Virus record (IMG/VR): IMGVR_UViG_3300008050_007680
Location: 1 to 64,000 of that record
Origin: a virus
Reading direction: 5' to 3' (one strand)
DNA: 64,000 nucleotides
Made by a program: the position numbers and the translations under genes. The notes below the pieces were generated by a model, which searched no databases, had not been told where the DNA came from, and saw only the letters and a list, made by a program, of their open reading frames with translations. Shown one piece after another: positions 15,274 through 23,216 of the stretch. The first letter of the stretch is position 1. Each line of letters opens with the position of its first letter.

Positions 15274-16917
15274 ATGAAGTATAACTATAAAGAGTTTTTT
15301 CCACATGATACAATAAGGCCCCAGCAAGATAATGCAATACAGCTAGCCTTAGAAGCTTTTTTAGAAAAGAAAAAAAGATTTGTTGTATTAGAGTTAGGAA
15401 CTGGGTGCGGCAAATCAGCCATTGGGGTTACTGTCGGCCGATATCTTCACTCTATAAACCAATCTGCACCTAATCCAGATTTAGAAACTGTATATGTACC
15501 TGGTACGTATGTATTGACGACACAAAAAGTCCTGCAAGATCAGTACATGAAAGACTTCAGCCCGTCGCCAATTGGTATGAGATCTATAAAGTCTGCAACA
15601 AATTTTACGTGTGGGTTCTATAAAGAGTCTTCATGCGCAGATAGTTTAAGAATTTTGCAAACAGAAAAGCCTGGCACTCCATTTTGGAGAAATTGCATAG
15701 GGAATTGTGTATATAAAAAAGAGAAAGAAAAATTCATAAATGCACCAATTGGTGTTACAAATTTCTCATATTTCTTAGCAGAAACGATGTACGGAGGGAA
15801 ACTGCCGCCGAAGCAGCTAATTGTCGTTGACGAAGCACATAACACAGAAGCTGAGCTTAGCAAATTTGTTGAAATAGCGTTCACGGAAAAATTCACAATT
15901 GACGTTCTTAAACTGGCCTGGCCAGAAAAAGCGACACAGGTTAGCGCGATGAAGTGGATAAAAACAGAATATCATCCTGCGCTTAATGACTACATCCTTA
16001 AAATTCAAAAAACGCTAGAAAAATTTAAAGGTCTTAAAGAAAAACTAGAGAACTTTAAAACGCTTGCTAGGCAAGTTGAAATGCTTGACAAACATTTTTC
16101 TAAAATTAACAGATTTCTAGAAATGTATTCAGAATCGAACTGGATTATGAATCTAGTTGAGGCATCCGAGCGTACAGGAAGAAAGTTTGAGTTTAAGCCA
16201 GTCGATGTAGGTCCCTTCTCAGAAGAATTGTTGTTTAGGCAGGCAGAACATGTAATTCTAATGTCTGCAACGATCGTTAATAAAGATGTTTTCTGTAAAA
16301 CGATCGGGATTCCAGAAGAGGATGTCGCTTTTCTATCTATTGATTCACCTTTCCCTATCGAAAACAGACCAGTTTATTATGCACCTGTAGGTGCTATGAC
16401 GATGGCGGAGCAACAAGCTACTTTACCTAAGATGGCAGAGATGGTAGCGTTAATCTTAGAACAACACAAGGGCGAAAAAGGAATTATTCATACGCATACC
16501 TTTAAAATAGCAAAATATCTTAAAGCAAATATCAAAAGTAGAAGGTTACTCGTACATCATTCTTTGAATAGAGAAGAAATAGTAGATAAGCACTGCAAAG
16601 CAAAAAATGGCACTGTACTGTTATCTCCATCTCTATCAGAAGGCATTGATCTAAAAGACAATCTAAGTCGGTTCCAGATTATATGTAAAATACCATATCC
16701 ATACTTAGGTGATAAACTTGTAAGAAAAAGAATGGCAAAATATAAAGAGTGGTACGGGTACCAAACAGCCAAATCAATAGTCCAGTCTGCTGGACGTTCT
16801 GTTAGAAATGACAAAGACCATGCCATAACATACATTTTAGATTCAAGCTGGGATTATTTCTTCAAAAGAAACAGAGATATGTTCCCAGAATCATTCATAA
16901 ATGCTATACAAGACTAA
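15274..16917 (+). CDS. XPD/DinG-family iron-sulfur helicase
   Basis: 547 residues. Walker A LGTGCGKSA (41-49), four Cys that can hold a 4Fe-4S cluster (C113, C121, C141, C145), DEAH box at 186-189, MSATI in motif III, and the motif VI region QSAGRSVRN near the C-terminus. This is the superfamily 2 layout of XPD/DinG, which unwind DNA 5'-3'. It is shorter than E. coli DinG (716 residues). It may act in phage replication, recombination or R-loop removal. Confidence 0.9.
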   Translation: MKYNYKEFFPHDTIRPQQDNAIQLALEAFLEKKKRFVVLELGTGCGKSAIGVTVGRYLHSINQSAPNPDLETVYVPGTYVLTTQKVLQDQYMKDFSPSPIGMRSIKSATNFTCGFYKESSCADSLRILQTEKPGTPFWRNCIGNCVYKKEKEKFINAPIGVTNFSYFLAETMYGGKLPPKQLIVVDEAHNTEAELSKFVEIAFTEKFTIDVLKLAWPEKATQVSAMKWIKTEYHPALNDYILKIQKTLEKFKGLKEKLENFKTLARQVEMLDKHFSKINRFLEMYSESNWIMNLVEASERTGRKFEFKPVDVGPFSEELLFRQAEHVILMSATIVNKDVFCKTIGIPEEDVAFLSIDSPFPIENRPVYYAPVGAMTMAEQQATLPKMAEMVALILEQHKGEKGIIHTHTFKIAKYLKANIKSRRLLVHHSLNREEIVDKHCKAKNGTVLLSPSLSEGIDLKDNLSRFQIICKIPYPYLGDKLVRKRMAKYKEWYGYQTAKSIVQSAGRSVRNDKDHAITYILDSSWDYFFKRNRDMFPESFINAIQD

Positions 16918-16935
16918 TTTCCTCTCAATGTTCTG

Positions 16936-16964
16936 ATTACAAAAGCCTATCTTACCATTATAAT
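16936..16964 (+). promoter_or_regulatory. Putative sigma-70-like promoter
   Basis: TATAAT at 16959-16964 with ATTACA 17 bases upstream (16936-16941, 4 of 6 matches to TTGACA). It precedes the H1-like gene, which has a strong AGGAGG ribosome site. Confidence 0.4.
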
Positions 16965-16999
16965 ACGTTATCTGTCAATGTACAGGAGGAAGTTATATA

Positions 17000-17203
17000 A
17001 TGGCGAAACAAGAAAATCAAAAAATCATTGAACAATGGGAAAGGCTTAAAACCCTACTTTCCGCAACCGAAGACGACGTAGTGAAGAATGCCAAGGGTAA
17101 TGCTTCTGCTGGTGTTCGCGCACGGAAAGGCCTGCGTTTGTTAAAAGCAGAAGCACACAGCTTAATTAAGCTAACTGTTCAAGAAACTAAAGAAAAAAAG
17201 TAA
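17000..17203 (+). CDS. Histone H1-like (Hc1-type) nucleoid protein
   Basis: 67 residues with a strong AGGAGGAAG ribosome site. An N-terminal amphipathic helix ends in a KGN turn; GVRARKGLRLLK and a final VQETKEKK follow. This matches the pattern of Hc1/H1-like proteins of Chlamydia and Bacteroidetes (KGN, R-x-R, L-x-x-L, Lys-rich end). Such proteins condense DNA. In a phage it could bind its own replicating genome or compact host DNA. The next gene also encodes a Lys-rich protein. Confidence 0.6.
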   Translation: MAKQENQKIIEQWERLKTLLSATEDDVVKNAKGNASAGVRARKGLRLLKAEAHSLIKLTVQETKEKK

Positions 17204-17215
17204 TTTCTTTATATT

Positions 17216-17257
17216 CCCTAGGTCCTACGTACATACAACGAAATTTAGGACCTAGGG
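17216..17257 (+). terminator. Perfect 12-bp hairpin, terminator-like
   Basis: CCCTAGGTCCTA pairs with TAGGACCTAGGG around an 18-base loop. Each arm itself contains the palindrome CCTAGG. No U tract follows, so it may be an RNA-stability or regulatory hairpin rather than a terminator. The rest of the gap to 17441 holds a small TATCC/GGATA dyad (17325-17337) and a TATAAT at 17361-17366, a possible promoter for the next gene. Confidence 0.5.
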
Positions 17258-17440
17258 ATATCCTATATCATTATCAATGTTCATTAGATGATGACCTCGA
17301 GACCCTAGATGACACTCATGTTAATATCCTAAGGATAAATAATAATGAGAACTGCAGGTATATAATCGGTGACAACAATTTAATGATGACAAAATTTGTA
17401 TGCCAACAATAATTAGAAATAATCTTAAGGAGAAATAAGT

Positions 17441-17770
17441 ATGGGCAAACGACAAGTACGATTAGACGTAGAGAAAAAAGGGCTAAAATGTGATAAGCCA
17501 CATTCTGCGTTATATAAAACAAGCCTAAAGGCGCCTGAAGCTGTTGAAGCTGTTGAAGCTGTTGAAGCTGTTGAAGCTGTTGAAGCTGTTGAAGCTGTTG
17601 AAGCTGTTGAAGCTGTTGAAGCTGTTGAAGCTGTTGAAGCTGTTGAAGCTAAGCCGATTGTTAAAAAACCAATTGTTAAAAAACCAATTGCTAAAAAGGT
17701 TCAACGTGGAAAAGTGAAACCAAGAACAACCCCTAGGGCTCGGAAGGCAAATCCAGATCAGACAGAATAG
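17441..17770 (+). CDS. Low-complexity basic protein with an EAV repeat tract
   Basis: 109 residues behind an AAGGAG ribosome site. A basic N-terminus (about 1-32) is followed by 12 Glu-Ala-Val units, then KPIVKK-type repeats and a Lys/Arg/Pro-rich end. The Ala/Val/Lys/Pro composition resembles the tails of bacterial histone-H1-like proteins, so it may bind DNA alongside the protein at 17000. The repeat tract would form a stiff acidic helix or coil between two basic ends. Its 3' end overlaps the minus-strand sigma-like gene by 38 bases. Confidence 0.6.
   Translation: MGKRQVRLDVEKKGLKCDKPHSALYKTSLKAPEAVEAVEAVEAVEAVEAVEAVEAVEAVEAVEAVEAVEAKPIVKKPIVKKPIAKKVQRGKVKPRTTPRARKANPDQTE
17537..17650 (+). 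repeat. 9-bp microsatellite (GAAGCTGTT)n
   Basis: Twelve perfect copies of GAAGCTGTT plus a final GAAGCT, all in frame, coding for Glu-Ala-Val. There are no internal substitutions, which suggests recent expansion by slippage. Copy number may vary between virions. Confidence 0.95.
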
Positions 17771-18005
17771 GCAATAATTTTCTTTTTATATTCTTCTCTA
17801 TTTGGCAAACTCTCATTCGTGTTAACCCAAATACATCACCAATTTGTTCCAAGGTCATTCCCTTGTGTTGGTTCGTTGCAATCAACGCACAATTGTGAGA
17901 AGAATCATGATCTATCCAATATTTACAAGAAGACTCTTTACAATCTGACTTATATCGTTCTCTCGCAGAAAAACAGGTATCACCTTCAACAATTTTTTCA
18001 TCCAT
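17733..18005 (-). CDS. Sigma-70 region-4-like transcription regulator
   Basis: 90 residues on the minus strand. The C-terminal half has MTLEQIGDVFGLTRMRVCQIEKN, the helix-turn-helix of sigma region 4 that reads the -35 box. The N-terminal half has spaced Cys (including SDC, SSC and NCAL), as in small Cys-containing sigma-4 proteins of bacteria and phages. It lacks regions 1-3, so it probably acts as a regulator or a partial sigma. It is divergent from the PhoH gene, and a 15-bp inverted repeat covers its start codon. Confidence 0.75.
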   Translation of the reverse strand: MDEKIVEGDTCFSARERYKSDCKESSCKYWIDHDSSHNCALIATNQHKGMTLEQIGDVFGLTRMRVCQIEKNIKRKLLPILSDLDLPSEP

Positions 18006-18033
18006 TTATTATCTTAACAAATGGATGAAAAAA
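17993..18033. promoter_or_regulatory. 15-bp perfect inverted repeat over a gene start
   Basis: TTTTTTCATCCATTT (17993-18007) and AAATGGATGAAAAAA (18019-18033) are perfect inverted copies with an 11-base spacer. The left arm holds the start codon of the minus-strand sigma-like gene; the right arm begins a mini-ORF of 8 codons on the plus strand. It lies between divergent genes and may be an operator for the sigma-like protein. Confidence 0.55.
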
Positions 18034-18058
18034 AGTACAGTAAATAAATGAGGTTACA

Positions 18059-19366
18059 TTGAAAAAAACATTTTGCCTAGATACTAATGTCTTACTTTAC
18101 GATCCGAGATCAATTTTTTCTTTTGGCGATAATGACGTAATTATCCCCCTTGTTGTACTAGAAGAACTAGATAAACAGAAAACGAGACAAGACGAAGTTG
18201 GAAAAAATGCAAGAACGACCAACAGAATCTTAGATGATCTAAGAACGAAGGGGAATCTTTCTTCTGGCATTAAACTTGATTCTGGTGGCACTTTAAAAAT
18301 TGTCACTAAAAACTTTAGTGATGACATTATTCCTCCAGAGCTTGATGGTGGGAAGAATGATAATCTTATTATCTCGCATGCGCTAGAGATAAGCAAGAAA
18401 ATAAATGGAGTATTTCTAATAACGAAAGATATTAGTATGCGTCTTAAGTGTGACGCTCTGGGTGTTCCATGTGAAGATTATCTAAAGCATAGAGTCGCTG
18501 GTGGTGCTGAGCAGATATTTGGCGGTCTACAAGTCATTCTGACTTCAGGTAATAATATCGATAAGTTTTATGCTTCTAGTGAGTTAAAAGTTGAATCTAT
18601 AGAAAATTGTCCTGAGCTTTTGCCTAATGAATTTGTTGTGCTGAAGAATCATGACGGGTCCTCAGGATCAGCTTTGGCAAGAAATCGTGGTAACATGCTA
18701 AAGCCTCTCGTATATAATAATAGAGAATTCTGGGGAATAAAGCCAAAGAATAAAGAGCAAACATTCGCGACAGATATTCTATTAGACGCTGGTGTCGACT
18801 TAGTATCGTTGATTGGACCTGCAGGTACTGGTAAAACGCTTCTTGCTTTGGCAGCCGGCTTAGAACAAACACTCGAAAAGGGCATTTATAAAAAACTTAT
18901 CGTTAGCAAGCCAGTCATCCCCGTCGGAAAAGATATCGGCTACTTACCCGGTACCAAAGAAGAAAAAATGGCTCCCTGGATTCAACCCATTCGTGACAAC
19001 CTAGAATTCCTCATAGGAAGTGAACAAAACGATACACTAAATATGTTGTTTGAACAAGGGACAATTGAAGTTGAGGCTATGACGTATATTAGAGGAAGAT
19101 CCATTCCAAAAGCGTTTATCATAATCGATGAAGCACAGAACCTTTCAGTGCATGAACTAAAGACAATAATAACACGATGTGCTGAGGGTACTAAAATTGT
19201 CTTGACAGGTGATATTGACCAGATTGATAACAATCTTATTGATGCTGTAAGTAATGGTTTAACGTATGCAGTAGAGAAATTTAAGCATTATGACATTGCT
19301 GGTCATATTACAATGCTTAAGGGCGAAAGATCAAGACTAGCTTCACTAGCTGCAGAGATCTTATAG
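18059..19366 (+). CDS. phoH: PhoH-family ATPase with N-terminal PIN domain
   Basis: 435 residues from a TTG at 18059. Residues 1-150 are a PIN ribonuclease domain (CLDTNVLLYDP, then acidic residues around VVLEELD and ITKDISM). Residues about 225-435 are the PhoH ATPase with IGPAGTGKT (Walker A 253-260), IIIDEAQN (Walker B) and LTGDIDQID. This PhoH2-type fusion is a toxin-like RNase/RNA helicase in bacteria and is common in marine phages. It may degrade host RNA. Confidence 0.92.
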   Translation: MKKTFCLDTNVLLYDPRSIFSFGDNDVIIPLVVLEELDKQKTRQDEVGKNARTTNRILDDLRTKGNLSSGIKLDSGGTLKIVTKNFSDDIIPPELDGGKNDNLIISHALEISKKINGVFLITKDISMRLKCDALGVPCEDYLKHRVAGGAEQIFGGLQVILTSGNNIDKFYASSELKVESIENCPELLPNEFVVLKNHDGSSGSALARNRGNMLKPLVYNNREFWGIKPKNKEQTFATDILLDAGVDLVSLIGPAGTGKTLLALAAGLEQTLEKGIYKKLIVSKPVIPVGKDIGYLPGTKEEKMAPWIQPIRDNLEFLIGSEQNDTLNMLFEQGTIEVEAMTYIRGRSIPKAFIIIDEAQNLSVHELKTIITRCAEGTKIVLTGDIDQIDNNLIDAVSNGLTYAVEKFKHYDIAGHITMLKGERSRLASLAAEIL

Positions 19367-19419
19367 AATAAAAAAAGTTAACTTTGTGAGCTCCTGATTA
19401 AACATTTTAATAATAGGCA

Positions 19420-19428
19420 TTAATATAA
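19420..19428 (+). promoter_or_regulatory. Candidate phage promoter motif TTAATATAA before the glycan operon
   Basis: TTAATATAA lies upstream of the first glycosyltransferase gene of a run that continues to about 42.5 kb with no visible terminator. Confidence 0.4.
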
Positions 19429-19466
19429 AAATGGATCTGGTTTGTCCGGAAACAAGGAAATATTCA

Positions 19467-21392
19467 ATGTCTTTTATTAATTTAGGGGCTTCACTCTTTA
19501 ACTCTATTACTATACCTAATAATATTGATGTAGTCTTTGTCTCTGATAATTTTATAGATGATTATTCTGGTGGTGCAGAACTTACTAGTGAAGCTTTAAT
19601 AACATCTAGCCCATTTAATGTTTTTAAGTTAAAATCTAGTGATGTTAGTCTTAAGTTATTAGAATCAGGGCATAAACTTTTCTGGATCTTTGGAAATTAT
19701 TCTAATCTAGATATAAACTTAATTCCTAGTATCTGTGCAAACATAAATTTTTCTATTATAGAATATGATTATAAGTACTGTAAATATAGATCAATAGAAA
19801 AGCACGCAGAAATAGAACAAGCACCATGTAATTGCGAAGATTCTAATAACGGAAAGATGGTTTCTGCATTTATGCATGCTGCCGCCTCATTATGGTGGAT
19901 GTCTGAAGGTCAGATGGAGTTATACCACAGTAAGTTTCCATTTTTGAAGAATGGAAAAAATACTGTTCTTTCATCTGTGTTTGATGATCTTACTTTCGCA
20001 AAAATAAAGACGTTAAGAGAGAAAACTATAAAAACAGATCGTTGGATTGTATTAGGCTCTCCTTCTTGGATTAAAGGTACCAAGGCTGCCGAAGATTTTT
20101 GCATTAAAAATAATCTAGAGTATGATGTTGTATGGAATGTTAGTTATGATGAAATGCTAGCCAAACTAGCAGCAGCACAAGGTTTAGTGTTTATGCCCTC
20201 AGGGATGGACACTTGTCCAAGACTGGTAATCGAAGCTAAACTCCTGGGCTGCAAGCTTCATTTAAATAAAAACGTCCAGCACAAAGATGAGATTTGGTTT
20301 GATACTGATGAGATGCTTGACACAGAATCCTATCTCTATTTATCAAAAGAAAGATTCTGGAATGGCACAAGGTTTGACATGTCATTTGAACCAACAATTT
20401 CAGGATATACGACCACCAAAGACTGCATAACACAAGATTATCCTTTTCAGGAAAGCATCGAATCAATGCTTGGGTTTTGTGATGAAGTGATCGTAGTTGA
20501 CGGCGGCTCAACAGATGGCACTATGGAAGCCTTAGAAGCCCTTGCTAAAACAGAACCAAAATTAATAGTGCATCAGCAAAAAAGAGATTGGCTAGAAAAA
20601 AGATTTGCTGTTCATGATGGCCAACAAAAAGCTCTTGCTAGATCATTATGCACGAAAGATTTTTGCTGGCAGATGGATTCTGACGAGATAGTTCATGAAG
20701 ATGACTATACAAAAATCAAAGCAATAATTCATGAGATACCTAAGAGCGCTGATTTATTAGCTCTCCCGATGATTGAATACTGGGGAAGTGAAGAAAAAGT
20801 TAGATGTGATGTTAATTTGTGGAAGTGGCGCCTGAGTAGAAATAAGCCTTATATAACTCATGGAATACCTGCCAAGCTTAGAAAATTCGATGAAAATGGA
20901 AAATTATACTCTGCGCCGGGGTCTGATGGGTGTGACTATATTAGGTTTGATAATTACGAGCCTATCCCATGCATAAACTTTGTAACGCCTGACGTATATC
21001 AAGCACAGCAGGCGTCTCATACGAATGCTGGTGCCTTGAGCAGTTTAAATGGGTGGTTTGATCAAGTTATAGATGCGATGCCCAGTGTCCATCATTATTC
21101 ATGGTTTAACCTTAACAGAAAAATAAAAACATACAAGCTGTATTGGAGTAAGCATTGGGAAAGTCTTTTTGATGTTAAACAAGATGACACTCCAGAACAG
21201 AATATGTTTTTTGATAAAGCTTGGAAAGATGTTACTGACACAGACATCAAAGACTTATCATTACGATTAAAAACTAAGATGGGCGGTTGGGTTTTTCATA
21301 ACAAAATCGATTTTAGCAAACCTACGAAACATTTGTGTGTTAAAATTAAATCACCTGCTAATATGACTACCTGGATAGAGAGAAACAAGTAA
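19467..21392 (+). CDS. Two-domain glycosyltransferase (GT4-like plus GT2-like)
   Basis: 641 residues from the ATG at 19467, which has AAGGA 10 bases before it. An in-frame ATG at 19431 is only 2 bases after the TTAATATAA motif and is less likely. The N-terminal half is GT-B-like, with GSPSWIKGTKAAEDF and a MPSGMDTCPRLVIEAK segment (the nucleotide-sugar binding region of GT4). The C-terminal half is GT-A/GT2-like, with a VDGGSTDGT turn and a QMDSDE (DxD-type) motif. It could add two successive sugars. Its stop overlaps the next start. Confidence 0.78.
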   Translation: MSFINLGASLFNSITIPNNIDVVFVSDNFIDDYSGGAELTSEALITSSPFNVFKLKSSDVSLKLLESGHKLFWIFGNYSNLDINLIPSICANINFSIIEYDYKYCKYRSIEKHAEIEQAPCNCEDSNNGKMVSAFMHAAASLWWMSEGQMELYHSKFPFLKNGKNTVLSSVFDDLTFAKIKTLREKTIKTDRWIVLGSPSWIKGTKAAEDFCIKNNLEYDVVWNVSYDEMLAKLAAAQGLVFMPSGMDTCPRLVIEAKLLGCKLHLNKNVQHKDEIWFDTDEMLDTESYLYLSKERFWNGTRFDMSFEPTISGYTTTKDCITQDYPFQESIESMLGFCDEVIVVDGGSTDGTMEALEALAKTEPKLIVHQQKRDWLEKRFAVHDGQQKALARSLCTKDFCWQMDSDEIVHEDDYTKIKAIIHEIPKSADLLALPMIEYWGSEEKVRCDVNLWKWRLSRNKPYITHGIPAKLRKFDENGKLYSAPGSDGCDYIRFDNYEPIPCINFVTPDVYQAQQASHTNAGALSSLNGWFDQVIDAMPSVHHYSWFNLNRKIKTYKLYWSKHWESLFDVKQDDTPEQNMFFDKAWKDVTDTDIKDLSLRLKTKMGGWVFHNKIDFSKPTKHLCVKIKSPANMTTWIERNK

Positions 21393-22120
21393 TGAAAACA
21401 ACAAGCATTAAACAAAAGCTAGAAGAAATTGACTTCCCTGTATGCGATATCACGCTTGGTGATTTTGATTACATCGGTGAGTTTACGGCAAAGAAAAATA
21501 GAAGCCCAGGTAGCGAGCTATATAAAACTGCAGGCTGTTTTTTTAGACCAAATTATGAGCGTGGTTTACTAATCTATCACATGGTCAAGCGTTTCGAAAT
21601 AAAATCATTTTTTGAAATTGGCTTCGGACGAGGCTACGGTGCATTTTGTGCTGCAAAAGCTATGTCCGATATGGGATGGTCCGATGCAAGAGTGTACTCA
21701 GTGGATCCGAACGTCGACCAAGCTCATATAGAAAATTTAACAAAGATTTTTCCAAAAGATTGGTTCGATCACTTAATGCTAATGAAAGGTACTGTAACTG
21801 AAGCTTTGCAACACATTCCTGAGAGTATTGACATGGTTTATATCGATGGTGATCATAGATATGATGCCGTAAAACATGACTGGGAATCTGTTAAAGACAT
21901 ATACACAAAGTTTGTGCTCTTCGATGATTATAATGAGGCTGAGACTAAAGATATCGAGTGTAAAAAGCTTATCGATGAAATCCCTCTTGAAAAAGAGCTT
22001 ATAATCAGTGATCGCCGAATATTTTTTGACGATCGCCGAATCCCTGATGAAGAAATTGATTATGGCCAAGTTTTAATAAAGCACCCTGATTATGATATTT
22101 CTGATCTTGTGGGGTGGTAA
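21392..22120 (+). CDS. SAM-dependent methyltransferase (class I)
   Basis: 242 residues. FFEIGFGRGYGAF is the SAM-binding glycine loop (motif I), YSVDPN the acidic end of strand 2, and DMVYIDGDHRYDAV the motif IV region typical of the Methyltransf_24 group. By context it would methylate a sugar or a glycan end. Overlaps its upstream neighbour by 1 base. Confidence 0.75.
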   Translation: MKTTSIKQKLEEIDFPVCDITLGDFDYIGEFTAKKNRSPGSELYKTAGCFFRPNYERGLLIYHMVKRFEIKSFFEIGFGRGYGAFCAAKAMSDMGWSDARVYSVDPNVDQAHIENLTKIFPKDWFDHLMLMKGTVTEALQHIPESIDMVYIDGDHRYDAVKHDWESVKDIYTKFVLFDDYNEAETKDIECKKLIDEIPLEKELIISDRRIFFDDRRIPDEEIDYGQVLIKHPDYDISDLVGW

Positions 22121-22810
22121 GTGACAGTTTTATTTATTATACCGAGCTATAACGCACAAGAGAATATAGAAGCATTAACATACTCAATTATTTCGCAGCA
22201 GTCGCAAGATTGGCGTGCTGTTGTTATTGATGATTGCTCAGAGTCACCCCTTGTATTACCTGATTATTGTACATTAAAATTTCATTTGATAAGAAATGAC
22301 GAAAGACAATACGCATTGAAAAACATCATTAGTGCTGTTAAGGCTCATTCATCAAAAGATGATATTATCGCTGTAATTGATGGCGATGACTCATTATGTA
22401 ATGTAAATACTGTTGATATTTTGATGAATGAATATGAAGCCGGTCATGATGTAGTTTGGACAGCACATAAGTGGGATATAAACGGGTTAAACATATCAAG
22501 AGACTTACTTCCTCGTGATCCATACCAAACTCCCTGGGTGTCATCACATCTGAGAACTTTCAAAGCATCACTACTAGATCAAATCCCAGAGTCAAATTTT
22601 CAGGATAACGTTGGTGATTGGTTTAAAAGGGGATATGATCAAGCGTTAATGTTACCTTTACTCACTGTCGCTTCATCAAAGAAGTATGTATCTGAAGTAT
22701 GCTATCTTTATAACATTGAATCATGCTCAATCTCTGATAGAGACTGGGCCGAGGCAAAGCAGTTACAGACGATTAATTTTGTGAGGTCACGCGGGTTCTT
22801 GCATGAATAA
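22121..22810 (+). CDS. Glycosyltransferase family 2
   Basis: 229 residues from a GTG directly after the methyltransferase stop. LFIIPSYNAQENI is the GT2 opening, VVIDDCSESP the nucleotide-binding turn and AVIDGDDSL the DxD metal site. No membrane segments, so probably cytoplasmic. Acceptor and donor are unknown. Confidence 0.8.
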   Translation: MTVLFIIPSYNAQENIEALTYSIISQQSQDWRAVVIDDCSESPLVLPDYCTLKFHLIRNDERQYALKNIISAVKAHSSKDDIIAVIDGDDSLCNVNTVDILMNEYEAGHDVVWTAHKWDINGLNISRDLLPRDPYQTPWVSSHLRTFKASLLDQIPESNFQDNVGDWFKRGYDQALMLPLLTVASSKKYVSEVCYLYNIESCSISDRDWAEAKQLQTINFVRSRGFLHE

Positions 22811-23216
22811 TCATGTCATACAAAAGTTTAGAACAAAAGAGGGTTATATGACGCCCATCTTTAAAGATTACGACGCTTGGCATGAGAATCATGAAGTAAA
22901 GATGGTATATACAACCTCAATGTCACTTCATTCTGTCAAAGGCCCCATCGTACATACTAAAAGAGATAGTCTTGTCACTGCGATTTCTGGTGTAGTTATG
23001 CTTGTCACTGAAGTTAATGGCATAAAAGAAGAGATAATGCTAAGAGACAGAGCTGGGAAGTCTATATTAGCAAAGATTATTGCGGGTGTACCAGCGCAGT
23101 ATAAATGTATGTCTGCTGAAGGTATTATTCTTTGTATGCCTAATATCGCCTGGCATGAAAAAACTGATGATTCTGTTAAATTTGATAACTGGGAAGAGTA
23201 TAATTTAAGTAAATGA
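22803..23216 (+). CDS. RmlC/FdtA-like cupin (sugar 3,4-ketoisomerase or epimerase)
   Basis: 137 residues. A beta-rich core from MSLHSVKGPIVHTKR through a Gly-rich turn to IAWHEKTDDSVKFDNWEEY follows the WxcM/FdtA-like cupins that isomerise dTDP-4-keto-6-deoxyglucose. The following dehydratase, aminotransferase and acetyltransferase complete such a pathway. A role as a 3,5-epimerase is also possible. Starts 8 bases before the previous stop. Confidence 0.55.
   Translation: MNNHVIQKFRTKEGYMTPIFKDYDAWHENHEVKMVYTTSMSLHSVKGPIVHTKRDSLVTAISGVVMLVTEVNGIKEEIMLRDRAGKSILAKIIAGVPAQYKCMSAEGIILCMPNIAWHEKTDDSVKFDNWEEYNLSK

Noticed and set aside
17537-17650. Tandem repeats as a CRISPR array
   Set aside because: The units are 9 bp, perfect and contiguous with no spacers, and they code for Glu-Ala-Val in frame.
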